Below are positions 34,833 to 43,915 of a stretch of 64,000 nt of DNA, in pieces. The notes beneath the pieces are model-generated. The model was given only the letters and a program-made list of their open reading frames with translations. It was not told where the DNA came from and did no database searches. Each line of letters begins with the position of its first letter. The stretch's first letter is position 1. Position numbers and translations under genes: made by a program. Source of the stretch: Sulfuritalea sp. (GTDB taxonomy: Bacteria; Pseudomonadota; Gammaproteobacteria; Burkholderiales; Rhodocyclaceae); assembly GCA_023229545.1 (NCBI GenBank), contig JALNZB010000003.1, positions 62,001-126,000 on the forward strand. Direction: 5' to 3'.

Positions 34833-35857
34833 AACGTGTCAGAGCAAGGGCGCCGCTGCGCCTCGGCCTTGCAGGCGGCGGTACGGACGTATCGCCCTAC
34901 TGCGACGTCTACGGTGGTTATGTGCTCAACGGCACCATCGATCGCTACGCCTATGCGACGATCACCCTGCTATCCGAACCGGAAGTGCGTCTGGTCTCGA
35001 CCGACAGGCAGCTCGCCGAATCCCGTCCGCTCGCGACCGTCGATCAACTGGGACAAACGCTGGATCTGCACGCTGCGGTCTATCGTCATATCATTTCCCG
35101 CTACCACAACGGCGAGCCGATCGCGCTGGAACTGAGCACGTTCTGCGACGCGCCGGCTGGCTCCGGCCTTGGCGCCTCCTCCACCCTGGTGGTGACCATG
35201 GTCAAGGCATTCGTCGAGCTTCTCAACCTCCCCTTGGGCGACTATGACATCGCCAGTGTGGCGTTTCAGATAGAGCGCATCGAATGCGGTCTGCATGGGG
35301 GACGGCAGGATCAGTATGCGGCAACTTTCGGCGGCTTCAATTTCATGGAATTCTATGCGGATGAGCGCGCCGTCATCAACCCGCTGCGCATCAAGGAATC
35401 GATACTTTGCGAACTCGAAGCCTCGCTGGTGTTGTTCTACACGGGTATGTCGCGGGAATCCGCAACCATCATCGCCGACCAGCGCTCCAACGTGATCGCC
35501 GGTGAGGCATCGGCCATCGAGGCGATGCACGCGATGAAGCAGGAAGCCCTGCAAATGAAGGAGTGCCTGCTGAAAGGCGACTTCACCGGAATCGTCGAAT
35601 CCATGCGCTCCGGCTGGGAAGGCAAGAAGCGGTCGGCACGCACCGTATCGAACTCGCTGATCGATGATATCTATGAGCAAGCGCATGCCGCAGGCGCTCG
35701 CGCGGGAAAGATCTCCGGGGCCGGAGGCGGAGGTTTCATGATGCTGTTTGTTCCCGCCGAACGTCGCCTGGATGTAATCAGGGCACTGGGGCGATTCGAC
35801 GGCCAGGCCAGCAATTGTCATTTCACCGCCCACGGCACCCAGGCGTGGCGAACATGA
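34829..35857 (+). CDS. hddA: D-glycero-D-manno-heptose 7-phosphate 1-kinase (GHMP family)
   Basis: 342 residues. The GHMP kinase motifs are ARAPLRLGLAGGGTDVSPY at the N-terminus, the phosphate loop PAGSGLGASSTLVV near residue 112, and ISGAGGGGFMMLFV in the C-terminal third. The match is to HddA, which makes heptose-1,7-bisphosphate for GDP-heptose. GTG start coupled to the upstream gene. The sedoheptulose isomerase and the phosphatase of the pathway are not in this window and would have to be elsewhere. Confidence 0.88.
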   Translation: MKRVRARAPLRLGLAGGGTDVSPYCDVYGGYVLNGTIDRYAYATITLLSEPEVRLVSTDRQLAESRPLATVDQLGQTLDLHAAVYRHIISRYHNGEPIALELSTFCDAPAGSGLGASSTLVVTMVKAFVELLNLPLGDYDIASVAFQIERIECGLHGGRQDQYAATFGGFNFMEFYADERAVINPLRIKESILCELEASLVLFYTGMSRESATIIADQRSNVIAGEASAIEAMHAMKQEALQMKECLLKGDFTGIVESMRSGWEGKKRSARTVSNSLIDDIYEQAHAAGARAGKISGAGGGGFMMLFVPAERRLDVIRALGRFDGQASNCHFTAHGTQAWRT

Positions 35858-35885
35858 ATACCCGTCAGCCGGGGATTCTCCGGCG

Positions 35886-36629
35886 ATGAGGCTGGAGGGC
35901 ATCGTCCTCGCCGGGGGCCTGGGAACCCGGCTGCGCGACACCGTTCCCGGCCTGCCGAAACCAATGGCGCCCATAGCGGGGCGTCCTTTCCTGGCCTACC
36001 TGCTCGGCTATCTGGGCGCCGCTGGCTTCGATCACATCGTGCTTTCGATCGGCCATCTCGGCACGACCATCAGTGACTACTTCGGCGACCGCTACCGCAA
36101 CATCGACATCAGCTATGCACTGGAGTCATCCCCGCTGGGTACTGGCGGCGCGACGCTGGGCGCCATGGGCCAGTGCCGAGAAAATCCGTTCTTCGTAATC
36201 AACGGCGACACCTTTCTCGCGCACGACTACAAAGCCATGCATGCCCGGCACATGGCCGCACGGGCAAACTTCAGCATGGCGATCCGGGATGTCGAGGACG
36301 TATCGCGTTACGGTCGGGTAGTGCTGGAGGGCGACACACCGGTTCGCCTGGAAGAGAAATCCGCAGCCGGTCCGGGGTGGGTCAATGCCGGCGTCTATCT
36401 GTTTGATCGAAGTTTTTTCGCGGGATTGCACTTCGATGGCCCCTGTTCCCTGGAGCGCGACATCATCGCTCCTGGTTTGTCGCGCGCCAACAACCGGGCG
36501 TTTGCCACCAGCGGCTACTTCATCGACATCGGCGTTCCTGCGGACTATCAGCGCGCCCAGGTCGAACTGGCGAACCCGATCCAGGCCGGCCATACGAATA
36601 CCAGCGGCATTCCGCACCCGGCTGCGTGA
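35886..36629 (+). CDS. hddC: D-glycero-alpha-D-manno-heptose 1-phosphate guanylyltransferase-like protein
   Basis: 247 residues. VLAGGLGTRLRDTVPGLPKP is the nucleotidyltransferase signature in the form typical for HddC; VINGDTFL and NAGVYLFDR are the metal- and sugar-binding motifs. It would join GTP and heptose-1-phosphate to GDP-heptose. The gene starts 28 bases after hddA. A hexose-1-phosphate substrate cannot be excluded, but the kinase neighbour makes heptose likely. Confidence 0.87.
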   Translation: MRLEGIVLAGGLGTRLRDTVPGLPKPMAPIAGRPFLAYLLGYLGAAGFDHIVLSIGHLGTTISDYFGDRYRNIDISYALESSPLGTGGATLGAMGQCRENPFFVINGDTFLAHDYKAMHARHMAARANFSMAIRDVEDVSRYGRVVLEGDTPVRLEEKSAAGPGWVNAGVYLFDRSFFAGLHFDGPCSLERDIIAPGLSRANNRAFATSGYFIDIGVPADYQRAQVELANPIQAGHTNTSGIPHPAA

Positions 36630-36635
36630 CACAAA

Positions 36636-37646
36636 ATGCAGCCAGCCGACAAAGTTGCTGACCCTGCCGAGCTTTGCGTCGTCATCGTCAGCTATGGCGC
36701 TCGCCATCATCTGCTGGACGAGCTTATCGGTCGCGTCCTGAGCGAGGGCGTCGGACAAATCGTGATTGTCTTCAACGGCAACTTTGTCGAAGGCAGCTGG
36801 TCCGCTCGTCCTCGCATCACCCCGGTACCCCTCGCCGAAAACCTCGGCAGTGCCGCCGGATTCGGCATCGGCCTGGAGCGGGCCCGTCAGCTCGGAAGCA
36901 GGCTCATCCTGCTGCTCGATGACGACAACCTCCCGCATCCCGGATGCATTGCCAGCCTGCTGATCGCGCACCGGCTCCTCGGTGGTGGCGACGATGTGTG
37001 CCTGCAAGCCTATCGACCGCAACTGGAGTGGCACAGGCTGCTCCTGACCGCTGGCGTCGAGACCATCGCATTGCCTAACACCTATGCCTGGTTTCACCTC
37101 GCCAATGAGCGACACCTGCTGCGCAAGCAGTTGGGCGGTCAGCCGCGCCAGGACCGCAACGAACCCTTCCGCTTCCCCATCGCCAAGACGCGCGTGGCCT
37201 GCTACGGCGGCCTGCTGCTTCCCGCCGCCATACTGGATGTCGTCGCGTTGCCCGATCCGCGATACTTCTGTTACTACGACGACATCGAATTCACGGATCG
37301 CATCTCGGGCGCCGGCATCGGCATATATCTTTGCTCGCAGGCGATCGTCGCCGACGTCGAGAACTCGTGGCACGTCAGCGCCGACACCTGTCACCCGGCA
37401 TTCTCCGCACTAACGCCGGACCAGCGCATTTACCTGGATATCCGCAATGCAACGCATTTCACTCGCGGTCGCGTCGACCACCTCGGCACTTACCTGCTCA
37501 ACGCGGTGCTGTTCTGGATCGGTGTGCTGATTCTCGCGCTGTTCCGATCTTCCGGGATTCGCCTGTCCCTATCCCGCATCCGGCTGATCTTCCGCGCGGT
37601 TCGTGCCGGAATGCGCAATCAACTGGGGCCTTATGAGCTGCCCTGA
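36636..37646 (+). CDS. GT2-family glycosyltransferase
   Basis: 336 residues. VVIVSYGARHHLLDELI starts the GT-A fold; ILLLDDDNLPHPGC carries the DxD metal motif. CYYDDIEFTDRI fits the acceptor/catalytic base region, resembling GlfT-like enzymes. A hydrophobic stretch (YLLNAVLFWIGVLILALF) lies near the C-terminus and may tether it to the membrane. It starts six bases after hddC. Confidence 0.87.
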   Translation: MQPADKVADPAELCVVIVSYGARHHLLDELIGRVLSEGVGQIVIVFNGNFVEGSWSARPRITPVPLAENLGSAAGFGIGLERARQLGSRLILLLDDDNLPHPGCIASLLIAHRLLGGGDDVCLQAYRPQLEWHRLLLTAGVETIALPNTYAWFHLANERHLLRKQLGGQPRQDRNEPFRFPIAKTRVACYGGLLLPAAILDVVALPDPRYFCYYDDIEFTDRISGAGIGIYLCSQAIVADVENSWHVSADTCHPAFSALTPDQRIYLDIRNATHFTRGRVDHLGTYLLNAVLFWIGVLILALFRSSGIRLSLSRIRLIFRAVRAGMRNQLGPYELP

Positions 37647-37678
37647 TCAATTCGATACCCGCAAACGTCAGCCACGGG

Positions 37679-37701
37679 CGCCGTCCCGCCAGCGCCGACT
37701 A
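37679..37701 (-). repeat. Copy of a 23-base dispersed motif (intergenic)
   Basis: On the minus strand the motif reads TAGTCGGCGCTGGCG, two variable bases, then ACGGCG. Closely similar copies occur at 2501, 23024, 48365 and 57083 on the plus strand. This copy lies in the 102-base gap between the GT2 and the TPP enzyme genes. Confidence 0.4.
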
Positions 37702-37748
37702 TCGGGCCGGTTGCCACAAGAATTCGCCCGCCCCGAAGGTGCTGTCCC

Positions 37749-39569
37749 GTGAAGCCGAACCCAAACACCACCGTCGCCACCTACCTCGCCCAGCGCCTCG
37801 CCGCCGCTGGCGCCCGCCACGCCCTCCTGATCACCGGCGGCGGCGCGATGTTCCTCAACGACGCCCTGAGTCATCAGGCCGGCCTGACGCCCATATTCTT
37901 CCACCACGAACAGGCCGCCGCCATGGCCGCCGAGGCCTATGCCCGCATCGCCAGCCATCCGCCGGTGCTCAACGTCACGACCGGCCCCGGCGGCATCAAC
38001 GCGCTGAACGGCGTCTTCGGCGCCTGGACCGATTCGATTCCGATGATCGTCATCTCCGGCCAGGTCAAGCGCGCCACCTGCCTTGCCACCACGCCGGTGC
38101 CGGGACTGCGACAACTCGGCGACCAGGAAAGCGAAATCATCCCGATGGTGCGCGGCATCGCCAAGTACGCCGCCGTGGTCGAGCACCCGGCGGATATCGC
38201 CTGGCATCTCGACCAGGCGCTGCGCCTGGCTACATCAGGGCGACCGGGGCCGGTATGGCTGGACATCCCGATCGACGTGCAAAGCGCGCCCATCGACCCG
38301 ACAGCCCTGCGGCGCTTCATGCCGCCGTCCTTGACCGGCGACCTGCCCGCCGCTGCGGACATGGCGACGGTCATCGACCGCCTGCGCAGCGCAAGGCGGC
38401 CGGTAATCCTCGCCGGCAGCGGCGTGCGGGCGGCCCGGGCCACGACCGAATTCGAGTCCGTGATCCGCCGACTCGGCATTCCGGTCGCCACCGTCTGGGC
38501 GCACGACCTGATCGGGTCTGACAACCCGCTGTTTTGCGGTCGCCCCGGCACCATCGGCACGCGCGCCGGCAACTTCACGGTGCAGAATGCCGATCTGCCG
38601 CTGATCCTCGGCAGCCGGCTCAACATCCGTCAGGTCAGCTACAACTGGCAGGCTTTTGCGCCGCGCGCCTGCAAGATTCAGGTCGATATCGATCCCGCTG
38701 AACTCGGCAAACCCACCGTCAAACCGGACATCGGCATCACGGCGGACCTCAAACCCTTTCTGGCCGCGCTGGGCAAGGAACTGGAGCAGTGGAAAACGCC
38801 GACCGAACACCGCGAATGGCTCGCCTGGTGCAAGCAGCGTTTGGCGCGCTATCCCAACGTGCTGCCGCGCCAACGCGAATTCAACGGCAGGATCAACCCC
38901 TACCATTTCGTCGAAACGCTGTTCGATCGACTCAACGCCGATGACATCGTCGCCTGCGGCAATGCCACCGCGACCATCGTGCCATTCCAGGCCGGTCGCA
39001 TCAAACCCGGCATGCGCATGTTTTCCAACTCCGGCAGCGCCTCGATGGGCTACGACCTGCCCGCCGCCATCGGTGCGTATTTCGGCGCCTTGGCCGAACG
39101 GGGAAAGCAGCAACGCATCGTCTGCCTCGCCGGTGACGGCAGCATCATGATGAATCTGCAGGAGTTGCAGACCATCGCCCACCACCGGATACCGGTCAAG
39201 ATTTTCGTGCTCAACAATCGCGGCTATCTGTCGATGCGGACATCGCAGACCAACTTCTTCGGTCGACTGGCAGGCGAAGGTCCGGACAGCGGCGTCAGTT
39301 TTCCCGACTTCGTCGCCGTCGCCACCGCCTTCGGCATCCCTGCGCGCCGTATCGCCAGCGCCGACTTTTCGCAACACATCGGGGAGGTGCTGGCTGCCTC
39401 CGGCCCGTGCCTGTGCGACGTCATTCTCGACGAGAGCCAGGGATTCGAACCACGCATGAGTTCGCGCAAACTCGACGACGGCAGCATTGTCACGCCGCCC
39501 CTTGAGGACATGTTTCCCTTCCTCGAAAGGGATGAACTGGCAGCGAACATGATAGATTCCGCAAAATGA
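37749..39569 (+). CDS. Acetolactate synthase-like TPP-dependent enzyme
   Basis: 606 residues with the three-domain layout of TPP enzymes. FFHHEQAAAMAAEAYAR near residue 56 holds the catalytic glutamate; AGDGSIMMNLQELQT and the later NNRGY form the TPP/Mg site (GDG-N motif). Relatives in surface-sugar loci attach a two-carbon unit to a keto-sugar (YerE type) or decarboxylate a keto acid. The enzyme is coupled by an ATGA overlap to a NeuB-like synthase, and the pair presumably makes an unusual glycan precursor. GTG start. A role in branched-chain amino acid synthesis is unlikely in this setting. Confidence 0.87.
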   Translation: MKPNPNTTVATYLAQRLAAAGARHALLITGGGAMFLNDALSHQAGLTPIFFHHEQAAAMAAEAYARIASHPPVLNVTTGPGGINALNGVFGAWTDSIPMIVISGQVKRATCLATTPVPGLRQLGDQESEIIPMVRGIAKYAAVVEHPADIAWHLDQALRLATSGRPGPVWLDIPIDVQSAPIDPTALRRFMPPSLTGDLPAAADMATVIDRLRSARRPVILAGSGVRAARATTEFESVIRRLGIPVATVWAHDLIGSDNPLFCGRPGTIGTRAGNFTVQNADLPLILGSRLNIRQVSYNWQAFAPRACKIQVDIDPAELGKPTVKPDIGITADLKPFLAALGKELEQWKTPTEHREWLAWCKQRLARYPNVLPRQREFNGRINPYHFVETLFDRLNADDIVACGNATATIVPFQAGRIKPGMRMFSNSGSASMGYDLPAAIGAYFGALAERGKQQRIVCLAGDGSIMMNLQELQTIAHHRIPVKIFVLNNRGYLSMRTSQTNFFGRLAGEGPDSGVSFPDFVAVATAFGIPARRIASADFSQHIGEVLAASGPCLCDVILDESQGFEPRMSSRKLDDGSIVTPPLEDMFPFLERDELAANMIDSAK

Positions 39570-40648
39570 ATACGAACCGGATATTCGAAGACCTCTTCGT
39601 CCTCGAACTCGCCAACAACCATTGGGGTCGGCTTGAGCGCGGCTTGCGCATCGTCACGGACTTTTCCCGCATAGTCCGCTTCAACAATGTGCGCGCCGCC
39701 ATCAAGATCCAGTTGCGCGATGTGGATGCTTTTATCCACAAGGATTTCCGCGAGCGGGAAGACATTCGCTACATCAAGAAGACCCTCGATACCCGCCTCG
39801 GAAAGAGCGACTACGTCAGCCTGGTCAAGGCCATCCGCCAATCCGGATGCATACCGATGGCCACGCCCTTCGACGAACAATCCGTCGCGTTGTGCGATGA
39901 ACTCGGCGTCGACATCATCAAGCTCGCCAGTTCCGATCTCAACGACTGGATACTGATCGAGAAAGTGGCGACGACCAAGAAGCCGGTGATCGTTTCCACC
40001 GGGGGTTCCTCGCTCAAGGATGTAGACGATCTCGTCAAATTCTTCGCCAACCGCAACATCCCGCTGGCGATCAACCACTGCGTATCGCTCTACCCGTCGG
40101 AGGATCACGAACTGGAACTCAACCAGATCGACTTCCTGCGCCAGCGCTATCCCGACAATGTCATCGGCTTTTCCACCCATGAGTATCACGACTGGACCAG
40201 TTCGATCCTCGTCGCCTATGCCAAGGGCGCGCGCACCTTCGAGCGCCACATCGACATCGATGCCGACGACATCCCGATAGCGGAGTATTGCAGCCTGCCG
40301 GAGCAGATCGATACCTGGTTCCGTACCTGGAAGAAGGCCGTCGAAATGTGCGGCGCGCCGGGAACGCGCAAACGCCTGCCGCAGCGACGCGAGATCGAGT
40401 ACCTCGACCGTCTGGTGCGCGGCGTCTATGCCCGCCATGACCTGCCGGTCGGCCACGCGCTGTCGGACGACGACGTGTATCTCGCTGTGCCCCTGCAAAA
40501 GGGCCAGATTTCGTGTCGCGAGCTGATGCACGGCGAAGTCCTGCTCAAGGCCATCGCCGCCGACGCCCCGCTGCGCATCGACGACATCGACAGCCCTTAC
40601 GCGCACAATGAACAACTCAAGAGCCTGATCTATTCGCGAGGCCTGTAA
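39566..40648 (+). CDS. NeuB-family (N-acetylneuraminate synthase-like) protein with SAF domain
   Basis: 360 residues. The TIM-barrel part shows ELANNHWG, a typical NeuB start, KLASSDLNDWILI and VIVSTGGSSLKDV, and IGFSTHEYHDW where NeuB proteins have GxSDHT-like sequences. The last 60 residues (DVYLAVPLQKGQISCRELMHGE) are the SAF/antifreeze-like domain. Family enzymes condense phosphoenolpyruvate with an aldose. No NeuC- or canonical NeuA-like partner is in the window, so sialic acid itself is not implied. Confidence 0.85.
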   Translation: MNTNRIFEDLFVLELANNHWGRLERGLRIVTDFSRIVRFNNVRAAIKIQLRDVDAFIHKDFREREDIRYIKKTLDTRLGKSDYVSLVKAIRQSGCIPMATPFDEQSVALCDELGVDIIKLASSDLNDWILIEKVATTKKPVIVSTGGSSLKDVDDLVKFFANRNIPLAINHCVSLYPSEDHELELNQIDFLRQRYPDNVIGFSTHEYHDWTSSILVAYAKGARTFERHIDIDADDIPIAEYCSLPEQIDTWFRTWKKAVEMCGAPGTRKRLPQRREIEYLDRLVRGVYARHDLPVGHALSDDDVYLAVPLQKGQISCRELMHGEVLLKAIAADAPLRIDDIDSPYAHNEQLKSLIYSRGL

Positions 40649-41586
40649 TGACGGCACGCAAACTGATTTCCGTCGTCACCCCCTGCTACAACGAGGAGGG
40701 CAACGTCGACGAACTGCACCGCCGCATCGCGGCGCAGATGGAAAAGTTTCCGCAATACGATTTCGAGCACATCTACATCGACAATGCCTCGACCGACGGC
40801 ACGGTGGCTGCGATTCGCCGTCTCGCCAGCGCCGACTCCCGGGTCAAGGCCATCGTCAATACGCGCAACTTCGGCATCATCCGCTCATCAAATTACGCCC
40901 TGCTGCAGGCGCGCGGCGACGCCATCATCAACATGGCATCGGACATGCAGGAGCCGCCGGAACTGATCGGCGACTTCATCCGCAAGTGGGAAGAGGGTTA
41001 CAAGGTCGTGGTCGGCGTCAAGCCGCAGAGCAAGGAAACGGCGTCGATGTTCGTGCTGCGCCGCATTTACTACGCCACCATCGGTCGCATCGCCGACATC
41101 GAGCTGATTCCGCATTACACCGGATTCGGGCTCTACGACAGGGAAGTCATGGAACTGGTGCGCCGCATCGACGATCCCTATCCCTACTTTCGCGGCCTGA
41201 TCGCCGATCTCGGTTTCGCCCACGCCGAGATTCCCTACGTACAGCCGCTGCGGGTACGTGGCGTAACCAAGAGCAATTTCTACGCGCTCTACGACATGGC
41301 CATGCTCGGCATCACGGGCCATTCCAAGGTGCCGATCCGGCTGGCGACCATGAGCGGCTTCGCCCTGTCGGCGATCAGCCTGCTGACGGCCATTGGCTAC
41401 CTCGTGTACAAATTCCTGTATTGGGATCAACTATCCATCGGCATGGCGCCGATCCTGATCGGCTTCTTCTTCTTCGCCTCGGTTCAACTGTTCTTCATTG
41501 GCATTCTCGGCGAGTACATCGCCAACATCCACACCCAGGTGCAAAAGCGTCCCTTGGTGGTGGAGCGCGAGCGCATCAATTTCTGA
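40648..41586 (+). CDS. Polyprenyl-phosphate glycosyltransferase (GT2, DPM/ArnC-like)
   Basis: 312 residues. VVTPCYNEEGNVDEL and IDNASTDGTVAAI begin a GT-A domain; NMASDMQEPPELI carries the metal site. Two C-terminal membrane helices (ISLLTAIGYLVYKFL and FFFFASVQLFFIGIL) match the ArnC/GtrB arrangement. It would make a polyprenyl-phosphate sugar. The start overlaps the previous stop (TAATG). It ends the plus-strand operon. Confidence 0.9.
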   Translation: MTARKLISVVTPCYNEEGNVDELHRRIAAQMEKFPQYDFEHIYIDNASTDGTVAAIRRLASADSRVKAIVNTRNFGIIRSSNYALLQARGDAIINMASDMQEPPELIGDFIRKWEEGYKVVVGVKPQSKETASMFVLRRIYYATIGRIADIELIPHYTGFGLYDREVMELVRRIDDPYPYFRGLIADLGFAHAEIPYVQPLRVRGVTKSNFYALYDMAMLGITGHSKVPIRLATMSGFALSAISLLTAIGYLVYKFLYWDQLSIGMAPILIGFFFFASVQLFFIGILGEYIANIHTQVQKRPLVVERERINF

Positions 41587-41646
41587 ACCGCTCTGGCGAA
41601 CGCATCGATTACGGCAACGCCACCGCCTGGCCGTATCTCCCGTTTC

Positions 41647-42393
41647 CTATTCCGGGTCAGGTCGTCCCTTCCCGAGAAATTCGTTCAACTCGCCCGGAGT
41701 ACCGAGAACATGCACATCCCCGACCGGAATGTCTGAAAACGAAACTTTGCGACCGGTGCGGATCAAGTGCTTGTAAAGCGGCGCAACGTACCGCTCACGA
41801 CACACCAGGTTGGCTGGATCCGCAAAGAACTTTTCATAGGCATGAACATACTGTTCGGCCCGTGAAAACCAGTACAGGCCGATGGATGCGTAATCGGAAA
41901 TGCGCTGTTTCTCGGCGACATCGACGGCCCAGCTGTCCTCGCCCGGCTTGACGAAGCTCCAGTGGTCCCCGCCAACGCGGAAACAGGGCACCCAACCGTC
42001 CGAACCGGGGCGAATTTGCGCGGGATGCAAACTGCGCGGATTCACATGGGTGTCGATGTTGTAAATCACCAGCGGCGCATCGCCAAGCCAAAGGTCGCTT
42101 GACAGATAGGCGCTCGTTGCCTGGCCATCGGTAACGTCGTCCAGTTGCACGATGTTCACCTTGCCCAGTCCCAAGGCGCGGCACTGATCGAGCACGAAGT
42201 CCGCCGAGCGATTCTCCGCCAGACATACGAATACGACACGGCTGTCCGGGGTCAGGAAGTTGCGCAGTGACTGCATGGACCAGGCGAACAGACTGCGACC
42301 GTGGGCCACTATTTCGTACTTGGGTACCGTGTAGCCGGCTTCGTGGAAACGCGAGCCTCGCCCGGCCATGGTAATGACTACATTGGTCGTCAC
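41647..42393 (-). CDS. Nucleotidyltransferase-fold protein (MAGRGSRF type)
   Basis: 248 residues from a GTG at 42393; an ATG at 42471 would overlap the kinase gene. VVITMAGRGSRFHEAGY followed by PKYEI is the nucleotide-binding loop of a subgroup found in capsule loci, and VIYNIDTHV takes the metal-binding position. The substrate is unknown. It is the last gene of a minus-strand operon with an APH-fold kinase, the likely source of the phosphorylated substrate. Confidence 0.8.
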   Translation of the reverse strand: MTTNVVITMAGRGSRFHEAGYTVPKYEIVAHGRSLFAWSMQSLRNFLTPDSRVVFVCLAENRSADFVLDQCRALGLGKVNIVQLDDVTDGQATSAYLSSDLWLGDAPLVIYNIDTHVNPRSLHPAQIRPGSDGWVPCFRVGGDHWSFVKPGEDSWAVDVAEKQRISDYASIGLYWFSRAEQYVHAYEKFFADPANLVCRERYVAPLYKHLIRTGRKVSFSDIPVGDVHVLGTPGELNEFLGKGRPDPE

Positions 42394-42436
42394 TCCGCAT
42401 TCCCGGGAATGCAAGGCCAGCCCACGCCGAAAGGAT

Positions 42437-43912
42437 TCATGCGCCACCTTGCATGCGTTCAACCTCGTCAAGGATGTGCCTGGCCTTCAGCATGAACGCA
42501 ATCACCTTGTTCGGATAATCGATGTGCAGCGGCAGCATGGAAAGGAAGAGCGAAGCCTCGCCGAGCCGCACAAGTGTTTCGTCATAGCCTTGCGCCCTGA
42601 TCCGTTGCGAAAAGATCGCCTTGAGGGCACGGGGGTTTGAGTGCTCCAAACGCAGTTCCAAGTCGATATTGTCGGCAAAACTCACGCTGTATAGCCCGTT
42701 GTTGATGAAATCGTAGTCGCCCAGCACGCTGTGCGACACCTTGCACAGGTCGTACAGCGGATGCGTCCACATGGCCGCCTCGGTCGCGGCTCCCTTTGGG
42801 TCGATCAGCTTGAGCATGTAGCTCCGCTGATCGTAGAGCACGTTGGAGAAACAGGGATCGCCATGACCGACCACCAGATGATCGCAAGAAAACTCCTGTT
42901 CGCGACAGTGATAGATCCGCAGGTAACGCTCGATCTGCCGGTTCAGCTCAAGGGCCGGACTGATACTGGCGGCGAGGGCATTGATGCGCTTTCCTTCGTC
43001 CAGGGCAAGAAACTGGATGGCGCGCGACTGCACCTTCTCCACGAACAGCTCGCGCGCGACGCCGGCGGCCTGTTGCCCGTCGCACGACTTGCGCGGGCGC
43101 TGAGCGATAAAGAATAGCAGGCGATCGACAAAGACCGCGAAAGACTCCGCGTCGAAAGCCCCGTGCACCCACTGCAGCGCGGCATCCGCCAAATAGTAGC
43201 GAAGCATCCTGTAAGAAGCGCTGTCGCCATGATCCACGTACTCGAACGGCTCGATGAGCCAGGGTCGCATCTGTTCCGGCACCAACCCGTAAAAGACGTA
43301 CTCCTCCAGCATTTTGGCCTTGTTGCTCGACTGCTTGGTGTAGTAGTAGGTGTCAACATGCACCTGATTGAAGTGGCGCGTCTCCGTCGCGCCGCAAGTA
43401 AAGGACAAAAAGTCACGCAACTTTCCCAGGTCCAGCGGCTGTACCGACTGAACACGCAAGGTGTTCTGCCAGGCCCGCTCCCAGGTGTGCACCGGCGCTT
43501 CCTCGAAGTCCCGCCAGCACTCGACCAGGCGATGCGCGTTCCGCAGGAAAAGCACCAGTGGCTGGTACAGGCGATCGGTGAAGTCATCCTCCGCATAGGG
43601 CAGACGCTCGACAAGCTGATGCAGCCGATCCGGCTCACTGAATCCGGCGCGCCCGGCAATGACAAAGGCCGCACCGTCTTCGCCGCTGGATTCCAGTTTT
43701 GCCCGCAGTGCCGGCAACTCGTCGGCTGTCCTGAGATGAACCAGCGAGCTGCGCGCCCAGTCGGGCAGATTGCTGCGGAAACGCTCGACGAGGGTGTGGC
43801 GCTTGAAAATAATATCGCCGAAGCGACGCGCCCCCACTACCGTTCGCACCTCGTCGCCGGCGAATTCCCGATCATCCAGAATGAAAACGATATTTTGACG
43901 AAGATCCGGCAT
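42437..43912 (-). CDS. Aminoglycoside phosphotransferase/choline kinase-fold protein
   Basis: 491 residues. The C-terminal part has the APH/choline kinase catalytic loop VVGHGDPCFSNVLYD and the metal-binding LIDPKGA. The N-terminal about 200 residues are unrecognised and may be an acceptor- or nucleotide-binding domain. Proteins of this type in capsule loci phosphorylate sugars, choline or similar. It starts three bases after the flippase-like gene ends, and the nucleotidyltransferase gene follows. Confidence 0.78.
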   Translation of the reverse strand: MPDLRQNIVFILDDREFAGDEVRTVVGARRFGDIIFKRHTLVERFRSNLPDWARSSLVHLRTADELPALRAKLESSGEDGAAFVIAGRAGFSEPDRLHQLVERLPYAEDDFTDRLYQPLVLFLRNAHRLVECWRDFEEAPVHTWERAWQNTLRVQSVQPLDLGKLRDFLSFTCGATETRHFNQVHVDTYYYTKQSSNKAKMLEEYVFYGLVPEQMRPWLIEPFEYVDHGDSASYRMLRYYLADAALQWVHGAFDAESFAVFVDRLLFFIAQRPRKSCDGQQAAGVARELFVEKVQSRAIQFLALDEGKRINALAASISPALELNRQIERYLRIYHCREQEFSCDHLVVGHGDPCFSNVLYDQRSYMLKLIDPKGAATEAAMWTHPLYDLCKVSHSVLGDYDFINNGLYSVSFADNIDLELRLEHSNPRALKAIFSQRIRAQGYDETLVRLGEASLFLSMLPLHIDYPNKVIAFMLKARHILDEVERMQGGA

Positions 43913-43915
43913 GGA

